64,000 nucleotides of DNA from Microbacterium dauci (GTDB lineage: Bacteria; Actinomycetota; Actinomycetes; Actinomycetales; Microbacteriaceae): assembly GCF_030065535.1 (NCBI RefSeq), contig NZ_JASJND010000005.1:248001-312000 (forward strand), read 5' to 3'. The notes below the pieces were generated by a model, which saw only the letters and a program-made list of their open reading frames with translations, was not told where the DNA came from and searched no databases. A program made the translations under genes and the position numbers. Positions 27,373 to 36,615 of the stretch are shown here, one piece after another; position 1 is the first letter of the stretch, and every line of letters begins with the position of its first letter.

Positions 27373-28823
27373 CGCGTCTCGAGCGCAGCCATGATGCGGA
27401 CGACCGCCGCCGGCATGACGCCGCGCGAGCCGTTCGCCGAGATCTGTCGTGCGGGAGCGCCCGCCCAGGTGGTGCCGCTCGGGATGTCGCGCCCGGCCAC
27501 GCTGTTCGCGCCGATCACCGCGTGGGACCCGACCGTGATGCCGCCGTAGACGACTGCGCCCGGCGCGATGTAGACGAAGTCGCCGCCGCGCGGCACACCG
27601 CCGGGGCCGAGCCCGATGTTGACGTTGTTCTGGATGCAGCAGTACTCGCCGAAGCGGACCTTCGTGTTGACCACGATGCTGCCGTAGTGCGGCAGGCACA
27701 GGCCCTTGCCGAACGTGCCGGGGGGGATGCTGATACCGGTGAGGACGGCCAGGCGTCGCAGTCGCGCGTTCGCGGCGGCCCGCATCACCTTCGCGTGGAG
27801 CGGCGCACCGGGCCGCGACCAGTACTCGGCCTTCCGGAGCGCGCGGAGGTACCGCATCGTCGCCTTGCGCCTGCCGCGCACCCCGGTCGCGCCCTGGGCT
27901 GCGGCATCCGCTGCCATGAACTCGGTGAGATCCGCGCGGGAACGGATGCGCGGCGACGGTGCCTCGACACCGGCTCCACTCGGCGGGGTCGGGGTCTTCG
28001 ACCAGTTCAGGAGCATCCCGAACGCGGCCCGCAGCCGCGCCGCGGGCGACGCGTCGCGGGCACGGAACTGCATGCGGTGCTGCCAGAACCGGCGGGGCCG
28101 CGCATCGGCCCACGTGAAGTTCGGGGCGTGTTTGCGCAGGAACGCCCACCCGCCGGCGATGCGCCGCGGCGAGTTGTCGGTGAGCTGCCCCGCACCGTGC
28201 TTTCGGACACCCACCCACTCCTGGTCGAGCACCGCATAGCGCTCACCGGCCTGCAGCAGGCGGATGAAGATGTCGGCGTCGTTCATCACCGGGAGGTCGG
28301 CGTCGTACCCGTCGAGCGCGTCGAACGTCGAGCGTCGGAGGACCATCGTGCTCCCTGTCACGCCGGCGGAGCGACGGAACGCATCCCGGGCCGACATGCC
28401 CGTGGTCGGATGCGTGCCCCCGATCCGGCCCTCGTCGGTGAAGCGCGAAAACGGCGTCACGACGGCTGCGACATCGTCGACGCCGGCCGCCTGCGAGACG
28501 GCAAGCAGGTAGCCCGGCTCCCAGCGGTCGTCGTCATCGAGGAAGGCGATCCACGGTGCCGACGTCGCCGCCGCGCCGGCGTTGCGGGACGCCGATGCGC
28601 CGAGGGGCGACGTCGTGCGCGCGAGGTACGTCACGGGCACCGATGCGGATGCCGCGGCCTCGGCGACCACGGCCGCCGCGGCAGGCTCGTCGTCGTCTGC
28701 CACAACGACGACCTCGCGGGGGAGGAGCGTCTGCGACAGCACCGAGGCGAGCGCCTCACGCAGGAAGGCGGGTCGACCGTGGGTGGGGATCACGCACGCG
28801 ACCCCGAAATCATCTGTGGTCAC
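27369..28823 (-). CDS. GT2 glycosyltransferase fused to hexapeptide acetyltransferase
   Basis: A 484-residue two-domain cytoplasmic enzyme. Residues 1-280 are a GT-A family 2 glycosyltransferase: [11 protein letters not shown] at the start, ASRNAGAA, the metal-binding FLDDDDRW and [11 protein letters not shown]. Residues about 330-470 are a serine-acetyltransferase-like left-handed beta-helix with [29 protein letters not shown] and [20 protein letters not shown]. The fusion is one continuous frame without an internal stop, and no internal start with a good ribosome site was seen. It could transfer a sugar and acetylate the product. The GTG start at 28823 has a weak GAGAGAG site. Confidence 0.87.
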   Translation of the reverse strand: MTTDDFGVACVIPTHGRPAFLREALASVLSQTLLPREVVVVADDDEPAAAAVVAEAAASASVPVTYLARTTSPLGASASRNAGAAATSAPWIAFLDDDDRWEPGYLLAVSQAAGVDDVAAVVTPFSRFTDEGRIGGTHPTTGMSARDAFRRSAGVTGSTMVLRRSTFDALDGYDADLPVMNDADIFIRLLQAGERYAVLDQEWVGVRKHGAGQLTDNSPRRIAGGWAFLRKHAPNFTWADARPRRFWQHRMQFRARDASPAARLRAAFGMLLNWSKTPTPPSGAGVEAPSPRIRSRADLTEFMAADAAAQGATGVRGRRKATMRYLRALRKAEYWSRPGAPLHAKVMRAAANARLRRLAVLTGISIPPGTFGKGLCLPHYGSIVVNTKVRFGEYCCIQNNVNIGLGPGGVPRGGDFVYIAPGAVVYGGITVGSHAVIGANSVAGRDIPSGTTWAGAPARQISANGSRGVMPAAVVRIMAALETR

Positions 28824-28857
28824 GGGTGAATCTCTCTCGTCGCCGACACCGCCGGCC

Positions 28858-30240
28858 TCACACCGACCGTACCGCGCCGGCGGTCTGGGTGAGGTCGGGG
28901 GTCGACTCCGACGAGTCGGGGCCCCTGCGGTACGCGGCCATCCACAGGACGAAGCCGAGCAGCACGAGCGAGGTCCGGGCTCCGTCGATCGCGGCGTACC
29001 CGGCGATGGCGACGAGCAGTGCCGTCAGTGCACCGGTGACGGCGAGGTCGCGTGACTTGAAGAGCGATCGGTAGATCGCGACGATGAGGAAGCCGAACAG
29101 GATGACGCCCGGGATGCCGATGCTGATCAGCAGTTGGAAGTACGAGTTCTCGATCGGGATGCCCTTGAAGTTGAAGGGCAGCGACGACGCTTCAGAGGTA
29201 CCGGCGCCGGAACCGAACCACCCGTACGCGTTGGCGGTGTCGACCGTGACCGTCCAGAGGTCGCTCCGCGAGCTGATCGATCCGGTGCCGTCGGTGCTCG
29301 TCGAGCGCTCGATGAACGCGTCGGACTGGAGCGCGACGACTGCGAACACCGCGAAGAACGCGAGGATGAGCGCGACGCGCGCGCGGCTGAACCGCCGACC
29401 GTTCACGACGGCGACCGTCAGGACTGCGGCGACGGCGACACCGGCGGCGATGTAGGGACCACGCGAGACGGTGGCGATGACGCCGAGTCCGTTGACGACG
29501 GCGAGCACGGCGAAGATCCGTCTGCCCGAGCTCATCCACTCGCCGATGCAGAACGCGAACGACATCGCGAAGAACAGGCCGGCGGTGAGCGGGTGACCGA
29601 GCGACGCCTCCGCGCGGTACACCGCCCAGTGCTGCACAGGCGGGTAGTCGAGCAGCTCGTAGAGCGGCTCGTAGATCGGGTTGAACTGGATCGCCGACTG
29701 CACGCACGCATACAGCGCGACGGCCGCACTCGCCCACGGCCACACCCGTCGAAGCGTCGCCACCTCGGCCGCACGGTCGGGGATCAGCAGGGGGATCAGC
29801 AGCACCGCGATGAACGCCACCGACCAGATGATCGAGGTGGGACTCGGGTTCAGTAGGTAAAGGATCGCGATCCACGCGGTGAGTGCCAGGACCGCGGTGA
29901 CGACGGTTCGGCTGCTGCCGTGCGTCATGCTCCGGTTCTTCGCGCCGACATCGAAGAGTTTGCGCACCGCCCAGACGAGCATGATGAGCACTTCGGGCGG
30001 CGCAGCGGCGAGGACCGAGGTGCCGAGCATGCGGTCGGGGAGGACCAGCAGGATCACGAATGCGAGCGACGGCAGGACGTGGACCGGAATCGCCAGCAGG
30101 AAGATGGCGAGGCCGAACAGGACCACGAGCGCGCCGATGCCGGCCGACGCGGTGACCCCACCGACGAGGATGGCCGTAGCGATCCCGGCGACGGCGACGA
30201 CGGCGACCACCGCAGAGACGAGCTTCGACATCGCGCGCAC
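28858..30240 (-). CDS. O-antigen ligase/polymerase-like membrane protein (Wzy/WaaL)
   Basis: A polytopic membrane protein of about 460 residues with eleven or twelve predicted helices and a large external loop near residues 320-370. The conserved ATVSRGPYIAAG segment and the loop SRSDLWTVTVDTANAYGWFG with NSYFQLLISIGIPG downstream are characteristic of the Wzy_C/O-antigen ligase family. With a flippase and chain-length kinases in the locus, polymerase is the likely role; ligase is the alternative. The start is uncertain: GGAGG directly abuts the GTG at 30252, so the GTG at 30240 (11 bases downstream) is preferred. Confidence 0.88.
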   Translation of the reverse strand: MRAMSKLVSAVVAVVAVAGIATAILVGGVTASAGIGALVVLFGLAIFLLAIPVHVLPSLAFVILLVLPDRMLGTSVLAAAPPEVLIMLVWAVRKLFDVGAKNRSMTHGSSRTVVTAVLALTAWIAILYLLNPSPTSIIWSVAFIAVLLIPLLIPDRAAEVATLRRVWPWASAAVALYACVQSAIQFNPIYEPLYELLDYPPVQHWAVYRAEASLGHPLTAGLFFAMSFAFCIGEWMSSGRRIFAVLAVVNGLGVIATVSRGPYIAAGVAVAAVLTVAVVNGRRFSRARVALILAFFAVFAVVALQSDAFIERSTSTDGTGSISSRSDLWTVTVDTANAYGWFGSGAGTSEASSLPFNFKGIPIENSYFQLLISIGIPGVILFGFLIVAIYRSLFKSRDLAVTGALTALLVAIAGYAAIDGARTSLVLLGFVLWMAAYRRGPDSSESTPDLTQTAGAVRSV

Positions 30241-30352
30241 AGTGGGTCGCACCTCCCCCGGGGTGATGTATGGGATGGACCGCGGTCGACGTGGACGTCC
30301 ACCGGGTGTCCGACCATCCTAGGTCGGCGGCACGATCAGCTCGTGCAGCGGG

Positions 30353-32725
30353 TCACCTCGTGCATGTGATGTTCGTCACCGGCGCGGTCACGCCGACGGC
30401 ACGGTTCGTCGTGCAGCCGACGACGTTCCGTTTGCCGGTGATGCGGACGACGTACCCGTTGGCGGCGACCGTCATCCGGTTGCGCACGATGAGGTTGTCG
30501 GCGCCGTAGCCGGGGTTCGGTGGCTGGTCCACGAGGATGCCGTCGCGCGCCGTCCCGCCGCCGTCGCCGACGTTGTCGGCCACGAACCAGTCGTTGCCGC
30601 GGATCACGATCATACGGTCGGTCGCCGTGCTGGAGGAGCCGTCGATCACGTTCCCGATGATGCGACCGCCGGCGCTGCCTTCCTTGGCATCGATCGCCTC
30701 GGCCGACGTGTCGAAGATCTCGTTGTCGGCGATCGTGTTGCGGAGTGACTCGTCGGGTTCGCAGTCCGTCAGGGCGCACCAGTTGTCAGGGTGCGAACCG
30801 ATGTAGATGCCCTCGCCGTACTCGGGCGTGACGAGGCCGGTGTTGCTCACCTCGTTGCCCGCGACGATCGAGTCGACGGTGTTCGCGCGCAGGTGGATCG
30901 CCTCCTGGCCGGTCATCGTCGCCGCGATGTCGGAGACCGTGACGCGTGTGCCGCCCGTGACCATGACCGCCTTGAGGCTGTTCGTCACCGTGAACCCGGT
31001 CAAGATGACGTCGGATGCGTTCAGGACCTCGATGCCGTTCCCGCCGCCGACGCCGTAGCCGTTGAGGACGGCGGTGCGCGGCCCGCACACCCAGATCGGC
31101 GCCGAGCGGGTGCCGCTCCTGGTGAGGTCGAACTGTGCGTTGTACATGCCGGGCTCGAGGCGGATCACCGTGCCGGGTCCCGCTTCTGCCAGTGCGGCGC
31201 GAAGGGTCGTGGCGTTGTTCACCGTGACGGTCGCGGTCGGGCAATCGTCGATGCCCTCGTACTCGGTGCCGGCGTACGCGATGATCCGCGACGAGACGGT
31301 CATCTGGGTCTGCGAGCGTCGGCCCATGTAGTCCACCGCGAACACCCGGTACTTGTAGTCTCGCGTGCCGTACACGTCGATGTGCTCGAACGAGGTGGCC
31401 GAGGCGGGCAGCGAGGCGATCTGGCTGTAGTTCGTCGAGGTTCCCGATGCACGCTGGACCAGGTACCCGGTGATGTCGCGTTCGGGGTTGGCGCGCCACT
31501 GCACGGTGATGGCGCGCTCCCCGGTCGTCGCCTTGACGCCGGTGACCTTCACGGGCGCGGCCGCTTCGGGGACGCGGAACGCGTCGACGATCGTCAGCGC
31601 GCCGGACGCGGCGGCGTTACGGCGCCCCGAGGGCTTGACCATGATCGTGTGGACGCCCGGGTCGAGGGTGAGCGTCTGCCATCCGACCTGCTGGAACTGC
31701 CCGGTCGCGCTGTACCGATCCACCGAGGTGACCTTGGCGCCGTCGATGTACACGTCGTCGATCCCGGAAGACCCGGTCTTGCGTGACAGCCACTGCACCG
31801 CCGAGCCGGTGAAGGTGAACGAGACGGCCGCCCTGGACGAGCCCGTGCTCGCGTGGCTGCCGCCGCTGTCGTTCGACGACGACACGGTGCTCCAGGTGCC
31901 CTCGTACGAGAGTGCCTGATGCGTGTTCTGGTACGTCCCCGGGCCGGCTGCGGAGGTGACGGCGACCGTGGCCGACGCGGGTGCCTGCACCCCGCCGATG
32001 ACCGCGCGCACCCAGTACGACGCCGGCGTCGCGCCGGCGATCGTCCGGTCGGTGTAGCTGGCTCCGGACGTCGGTGATCCGCTGATGCGCTTCGACGTCG
32101 ACCCGATCGTGCGGTACACGTGGTACCCCGAAGCGCCCGAGACACGGGTCCACGAGAGGGCGACGCCATCCGCGACCGGACGCGCAGCGAGGCCGGTGAC
32201 CCGCGTGGTGTCGGGGACCCGGAAGGCGTCGACGATCGTGAGCGAGCCGCTGGCGGAAGGGTTCCGCGTCCCGGACGGGCGGATCGTGATCGTGTGCTCG
32301 CCGTTGCTCAGCGACGTCGTGCGGAACACCGTCTGCTGGAACTGCCCGGTCGCGCTGTACCGATCGATCGTCGCGACCTTCGTGCCGTCGATGAGGACCT
32401 CATCGATGCCCGACGAGCCGGTCTTGCGCGAGATCCACTCGACCGAAGTCCCCTCGAAGGTGAACGACACCGATGCCTTGGGAGAGCCGGTGCTGGCGTG
32501 GCTGCCGGCGCTGTCGTTGGACGACGTCATCGTCGTCCAGGTGCCGCTGTAGGTCAGTGCGGAGTGGGTGTTCTCGTACGTCCCCGGCCCGACGCCGGCG
32601 GCGGATGCAGGAGACACTGCCGCGAACCCGGCGAGCGTCGCGAGCGCGAGCGAGGTGACGGCGATGCGTGCGAAGAAGCGCTTCCCTCGCGTCGTCGAAT
32701 CCGTCGTCGTTGTCGAATACCGCAT
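30353..32725 (-). CDS. secreted multidomain right-handed beta-helix protein
   Basis: A 790-residue secreted protein. The signal peptide covers residues 1-43 (cleavage near SPASAAG). Two near-identical beta-sandwich modules (about 46-172 and 261-386; each has SNDSxGSHASTGS, SRKTGSSGID, DRYSATGQFQQ and LTIVDAFRVP) alternate with two fibronectin-III-like domains, then a right-handed parallel beta-helix (about 494-790). The helix carries EYGEGIYIGS, NWC, SAEAIDAKEG and a terminal Cys pair (VVGC, ITC). These motifs recur in the proteins at 34887 and 56236. A polysaccharide lyase, epimerase or hydrolase acting on the product of this locus is plausible but unproven. Confidence 0.87.
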   Translation of the reverse strand: MRYSTTTTDSTTRGKRFFARIAVTSLALATLAGFAAVSPASAAGVGPGTYENTHSALTYSGTWTTMTSSNDSAGSHASTGSPKASVSFTFEGTSVEWISRKTGSSGIDEVLIDGTKVATIDRYSATGQFQQTVFRTTSLSNGEHTITIRPSGTRNPSASGSLTIVDAFRVPDTTRVTGLAARPVADGVALSWTRVSGASGYHVYRTIGSTSKRISGSPTSGASYTDRTIAGATPASYWVRAVIGGVQAPASATVAVTSAAGPGTYQNTHQALSYEGTWSTVSSSNDSGGSHASTGSSRAAVSFTFTGSAVQWLSRKTGSSGIDDVYIDGAKVTSVDRYSATGQFQQVGWQTLTLDPGVHTIMVKPSGRRNAAASGALTIVDAFRVPEAAAPVKVTGVKATTGERAITVQWRANPERDITGYLVQRASGTSTNYSQIASLPASATSFEHIDVYGTRDYKYRVFAVDYMGRRSQTQMTVSSRIIAYAGTEYEGIDDCPTATVTVNNATTLRAALAEAGPGTVIRLEPGMYNAQFDLTRSGTRSAPIWVCGPRTAVLNGYGVGGGNGIEVLNASDVILTGFTVTNSLKAVMVTGGTRVTVSDIAATMTGQEAIHLRANTVDSIVAGNEVSNTGLVTPEYGEGIYIGSHPDNWCALTDCEPDESLRNTIADNEIFDTSAEAIDAKEGSAGGRIIGNVIDGSSSTATDRMIVIRGNDWFVADNVGDGGGTARDGILVDQPPNPGYGADNLIVRNRMTVAANGYVVRITGKRNVVGCTTNRAVGVTAPVTNITCTR

Positions 32726-32763
32726 GCCGGGTCCCCCAAGTTGCTCGGTGCGTACCCCTGACT

Positions 32764-34890
32764 TTAGCGCGGCGTCGAAGCCGGCAACACCGCCCCGAGG
32801 ATCGCCTGCAGACGGGGCGTGAGCGACTCGACGTACGTCGCCGTGATGTGCGAGCCGGATCGGTAGATGAGCACGTTGCCGACGATCGGCGGGCACGCAT
32901 CCGCCGCCGGACAGATCACGCCGTTCAGGTCGACGAGCGTGACGGGTGACGCCGGCGGGCTCGCCGACGCACCTGCATCCACCACCTGACCGTCGAGCGT
33001 CTCGACCGCCTCGCGTTGCGCGGGCAGTGCGCTCGCCTCGATCGCCGGCTCCCGCTCGTACGCGCAGGTGGCGAGCGACTCGGGGTGCTCCGCAACGCAC
33101 TCGTACACGTTCATGCCGACCTGCGGGGTGTCGCCGAGCACGATGACCTGCGACCCGGCCGCGACCAACTCGCCGAGCGTCCGGGCGATGCCGTCGGCCA
33201 TGCGGGTCGTCGCGTCGTCGCCCCCGCCGAACGCGTCGCGACGCACCTGGCTCGTCACGACGACGTCGGGTCGCTCGTCGGCAAGGGCTGCGCGGACGTT
33301 CGCGTTCCAGTCCGCGCACGAGGTGTACTCGGTGCCGTCGCGCTCGATCTGGGCGTCCGCGAACGCACAGCTCGACTTGAGGTACGTGACGAGGCGGTAG
33401 CCCGCATCCCGGGCGATCGTGTCGAGCGCGGGCTGCCACTGCGCCGCCTTCGAATCCCCGACGAGCGCCATCACGCGGTCTGCCGAGGCATCCCCGTACT
33501 CGCAGGTGACGACTTCGGCGTCGACCGTGTCCTGCTGGCATCCGTCGTCGTAGATCACCGGCACGTCGTCGACCGCGTCCAAAGGCCCCGGGACCGCCCA
33601 CTCGACGCCGTCGAGCCAGTCCGTGGCGGTCATCGCATCGAGGTCGACGGCTGCGGGCAGCGCACCCGCGCCTGCCGGCGTGGCGCCCTGGGGCGGCGAG
33701 AGCACATTCGACGGTGCGGCGAGCATGAGCGCGGCACCGCACGCCACCGACACCAGCAGTGCGGTCGCGCCGAACGCGAAGCTCCGCCACGGCCGGACCC
33801 GGAACCACTGCGAGAACCGGAGCGGCGTTTCGATCCAGCGCGAGGTTGCCCACGCGGCGACGATCGATGCGGCGCCGATCGCCACGAGCACCGGCCACGA
33901 CGATGGCAGCACATACCCCGCGATGACGATCATCGGCCAGTGCCACAGGTAGACCGCGTACGAGATGCCGCCGATCCACACGGCCGGCCGGAGCATGAGC
34001 ACACGCTCGACGACTCCCGGCGCGTCCGCATCGCACCAGAGCAGCAGGGCGGTGGTGGCGAGGATCGGGACCAGCGTCACGGCGTTCGGCCACGACGATC
34101 CGTCGACGAGCAGGAGCGATCCGATCAGGGCAAGCGCCGACACCCAGACGATCACGCGGCGGAACGCTCGCGGCGCGGTGCGCACCCGGGCGATGCAGAT
34201 CGCCGCCGCAGCTCCCGCCGCGAGCTCCCACAACCGGGTGGTCGTGACGAAGTACGCCGACACGTCCCCGATGGACGTGAGATACAGGGCATACGCGAGG
34301 GATGCCGCGCCGACGAAAGCCACGACGACGAGCGCGGTCCGCCGCGCGGACCCGCGGAATGTGCGCGCGAGCAGGAACGTCGCTGCGAGCAGGAGCGGCC
34401 AGATCACGTAGAACTGCTCTTCGACGCCGAGCGACCAGTAGTGCTGGACGGGGGACCCGGCGGCATCCTCCGCCAGATAGTCGACCGAGCGCGCCGCCAG
34501 CAGCCAGTTCACGCTGTACGTGCCGGCGCCGATGATGTCGAGCCCGAACTGGGGCCACAGGATGCGCGGCACGAAGAGCACCGTCGCCGCTGCGGTCGCG
34601 ACCAACACGAGCGTCGCTGCGGGGATGAGGCGCATGATCCGGCGGCTGTAGAACGACACGAACGAGACGCGTCCGGTGCGCTCGGCGTCGCGGAGCAGGT
34701 GCGAGGTGATCAGGAACCCCGAGATGACGAAGAAGATGTCGACGCCCACGAACCCGCCCGGCAGGGCATCCGGGAACAGGTGGTAGGCCAGCACCGCCAG
34801 TACCGCGACCGCACGGAGACCCTCGATCTCGGGTCGCAGATCGCCGCGCGTGCGTGGGCGGGTGGCCAGGGGAGCGGCGGACACACTCAT
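32764..34890 (-). CDS. acyltransferase 3 fused to SGNH domain (second copy)
   Basis: A 708-residue paralogue of the protein at 23601-25655. The N-terminal membrane domain has the His in LAYHLFPD and GGFVGVDIFFVISGFLITSH, then HYWSLGVEEQFY and YAVYLWHWPM. After the last helix (near residue 420) an extracytoplasmic SGNH domain has GDSKAAQW, so the usual His after Ser of block I is Lys here. The C-terminal block SGSHITATYVESL supplies the catalytic His. The ATG at 34890 overlaps the stop of the anchored beta-helix gene (ATGA). It probably O-acylates the exported polysaccharide. Confidence 0.92.
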   Translation of the reverse strand: MSVSAAPLATRPRTRGDLRPEIEGLRAVAVLAVLAYHLFPDALPGGFVGVDIFFVISGFLITSHLLRDAERTGRVSFVSFYSRRIMRLIPAATLVLVATAAATVLFVPRILWPQFGLDIIGAGTYSVNWLLAARSVDYLAEDAAGSPVQHYWSLGVEEQFYVIWPLLLAATFLLARTFRGSARRTALVVVAFVGAASLAYALYLTSIGDVSAYFVTTTRLWELAAGAAAAICIARVRTAPRAFRRVIVWVSALALIGSLLLVDGSSWPNAVTLVPILATTALLLWCDADAPGVVERVLMLRPAVWIGGISYAVYLWHWPMIVIAGYVLPSSWPVLVAIGAASIVAAWATSRWIETPLRFSQWFRVRPWRSFAFGATALLVSVACGAALMLAAPSNVLSPPQGATPAGAGALPAAVDLDAMTATDWLDGVEWAVPGPLDAVDDVPVIYDDGCQQDTVDAEVVTCEYGDASADRVMALVGDSKAAQWQPALDTIARDAGYRLVTYLKSSCAFADAQIERDGTEYTSCADWNANVRAALADERPDVVVTSQVRRDAFGGGDDATTRMADGIARTLGELVAAGSQVIVLGDTPQVGMNVYECVAEHPESLATCAYEREPAIEASALPAQREAVETLDGQVVDAGASASPPASPVTLVDLNGVICPAADACPPIVGNVLIYRSGSHITATYVESLTPRLQAILGAVLPASTPR

Positions 34891-36611
34891 CCGACGACCT
34901 CGCATTCGACGTTCGTGAGGCGATCGGATGCCGCCCCGGTCAGACGGTTCTCGCACCCGACCACGTTGCCGGGGTGGCGCACTTCGACGGCGTAGCCAGC
35001 GGCGGCATCGCGGGTGGGGAACGTCGCGGCATTGTCGAGCACCAGGTTGCCGGTGCCCCATCCCTCGACCGGTGGGCGGTAGATCTCGATGCCGTTCATC
35101 GGGATCGTCGTCCGGCCCTCGTTGCCGACGACCACCCAATCGCGTGAGCGCAGCACGATCCACCGCGCGGCATCCGACCTGCCGTCCATCCGGATCACGT
35201 TCCCCGCGATGACGCCGTCGACGGCGCCCTCCTTCACGTCGACCGCTTCCGCAGACGTGCGGGCGATGTCGTTGAAGAGGATCGCGTTGCGGTCGGAGCG
35301 GTCGGGCTCGCACTGCCCGCCGATGCACCCTGCGGTGCATCCCTCGTACGTCGTCGCGCACCAGTTCGAGTAATGACTGCCCACGTAGATACCCTCGCCC
35401 CATTCGGGTCGGGGCGTGTCCTCCTGCAATCCGGTGTCGCGCACCTGGGTGTGGGCGATGACCGAGTCGGTCGTGCGCGCGCGCAGATGGATCGCCTCGT
35501 TGCCGGTGTCGTGGACCTGCCCGTCCACGAAGACGATGTGGTCGCTGCGATCGACCATGACGCCCTTCCGGCTCCGTTCGACGCGCACTCCCGCCACGAT
35601 GACGTGGCTCGAGTCGGCGATGTGCAGTCCGTACCCGCGGTCGGTCGATTCGCCGCGCAGGACCGCACCCTCGGCGCAGACCCAGATCGGATCGTCGGCA
35701 GTGCCCGTCGCGCGGATCGAGAACGCACCGTCGTACACGCCGGCGCGCACCTTCAGCACGTCACCCGGCGTCAGCGCGTCCAGCGCATCCTGCAGGTCGT
35801 CACCGGGATCAGCCGTCACGTCCGCCGAGGGGCAGTCCGCCAGGCGCGGGTACGACACCCCTACCTCGTGTGCGGAAGGTGTGCGCCTGACCGACGAGGC
35901 CGCCGAGGACGTGGTCGTGGAGGTCTCCGATGCCAGTGCATAGGCGATATCGGTGGATGCCACGGGCGAGACGTGGTCCATGTAGGTCGTCTGCGTCGCA
36001 GGGATCGATGCGATGCGCTCGAACGCTCGGCCGCCGATCGAACGGAGGACCCAGCGCGTCGTCGCGGCATCGTCGGACGGGGGAAGTCGGAGCTCGATGC
36101 CGCCGAGCGTCCGCGCAACCTCGCGGACCGGTGGCGGGGCCGCCGCGGCGGCCGACTCGAACACCTGGAATGCGACGAGCGACGCCCGGCCGCCGGACGC
36201 GTCGATCTCGAGCACATGGCGGCCGGGGGACAGATCGGACACCGCGACCGCGATGCCGGCGGGGTCGACGTCGTCGCGGGTCACGGTCGAGACCGTCTCA
36301 TCGTCGATCCGCACCTTGACGGTGCCCGAGAGTGCCGCACCGTTCGCGGTCCACGAGATCGCGCGACCCTCGAAGGCCATCCGGATCGTGCCGGTGCCCA
36401 CGATTCCGCCGCCGGGTGCGGGGATCCAGACGCCGGCCCGCTCGACCGCCGCATCGTCGACATCGACGACGCCCGGTCCGGCAGCCGCCCGGGGTCGCTC
36501 GGCGGTGACGAGGATCACTCCGACGACCGCCGCGACGAGCGCGACGAGGACGGCGAGTGCGATCCACCCCACCGGGCCTCGGCGCTCTTCCGTCGCTGTC
36601 GGTTCGCTCAT
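34887..36611 (-). CDS. membrane-anchored right-handed beta-helix protein
   Basis: A 574-residue protein with one N-terminal membrane helix (about residues 14-36) and an external part of the same plan as the protein at 30353: a diverged beta-sandwich module (FEGRAISWTANG to VAFQVF), a fibronectin-III-like segment, then a parallel beta-helix with PIWVCAEG, EWGEGIYVGS, NWC, TSAEAVDVKEG and a C-terminal Cys pair. The helix has an extra Cys-rich insertion (EGCTAGCIGGQCEPD). The start at 36611 lies 4 bp after the stop of the preceding glycosyltransferase gene. Extracellular processing of the nascent polysaccharide is the likely role; the activity is not known. Confidence 0.86.
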   Translation of the reverse strand: MSEPTATEERRGPVGWIALAVLVALVAAVVGVILVTAERPRAAAGPGVVDVDDAAVERAGVWIPAPGGGIVGTGTIRMAFEGRAISWTANGAALSGTVKVRIDDETVSTVTRDDVDPAGIAVAVSDLSPGRHVLEIDASGGRASLVAFQVFESAAAAAPPPVREVARTLGGIELRLPPSDDAATTRWVLRSIGGRAFERIASIPATQTTYMDHVSPVASTDIAYALASETSTTTSSAASSVRRTPSAHEVGVSYPRLADCPSADVTADPGDDLQDALDALTPGDVLKVRAGVYDGAFSIRATGTADDPIWVCAEGAVLRGESTDRGYGLHIADSSHVIVAGVRVERSRKGVMVDRSDHIVFVDGQVHDTGNEAIHLRARTTDSVIAHTQVRDTGLQEDTPRPEWGEGIYVGSHYSNWCATTYEGCTAGCIGGQCEPDRSDRNAILFNDIARTSAEAVDVKEGAVDGVIAGNVIRMDGRSDAARWIVLRSRDWVVVGNEGRTTIPMNGIEIYRPPVEGWGTGNLVLDNAATFPTRDAAAGYAVEVRHPGNVVGCENRLTGAASDRLTNVECEVVG

Positions 36612-36615
36612 CGCC

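Noticed and set aside
30241..30352. A promoter for the Wzy-like gene
   Set aside because: No convincing -35/-10 pair was seen; the gene is more likely read through from the upstream beta-helix gene.
33016..34995. A 659-codon plus-strand frame opposite the second SGNH-acyltransferase
   Set aside because: It is Arg/Glu-rich without motifs, and the opposite strand is clearly coding.
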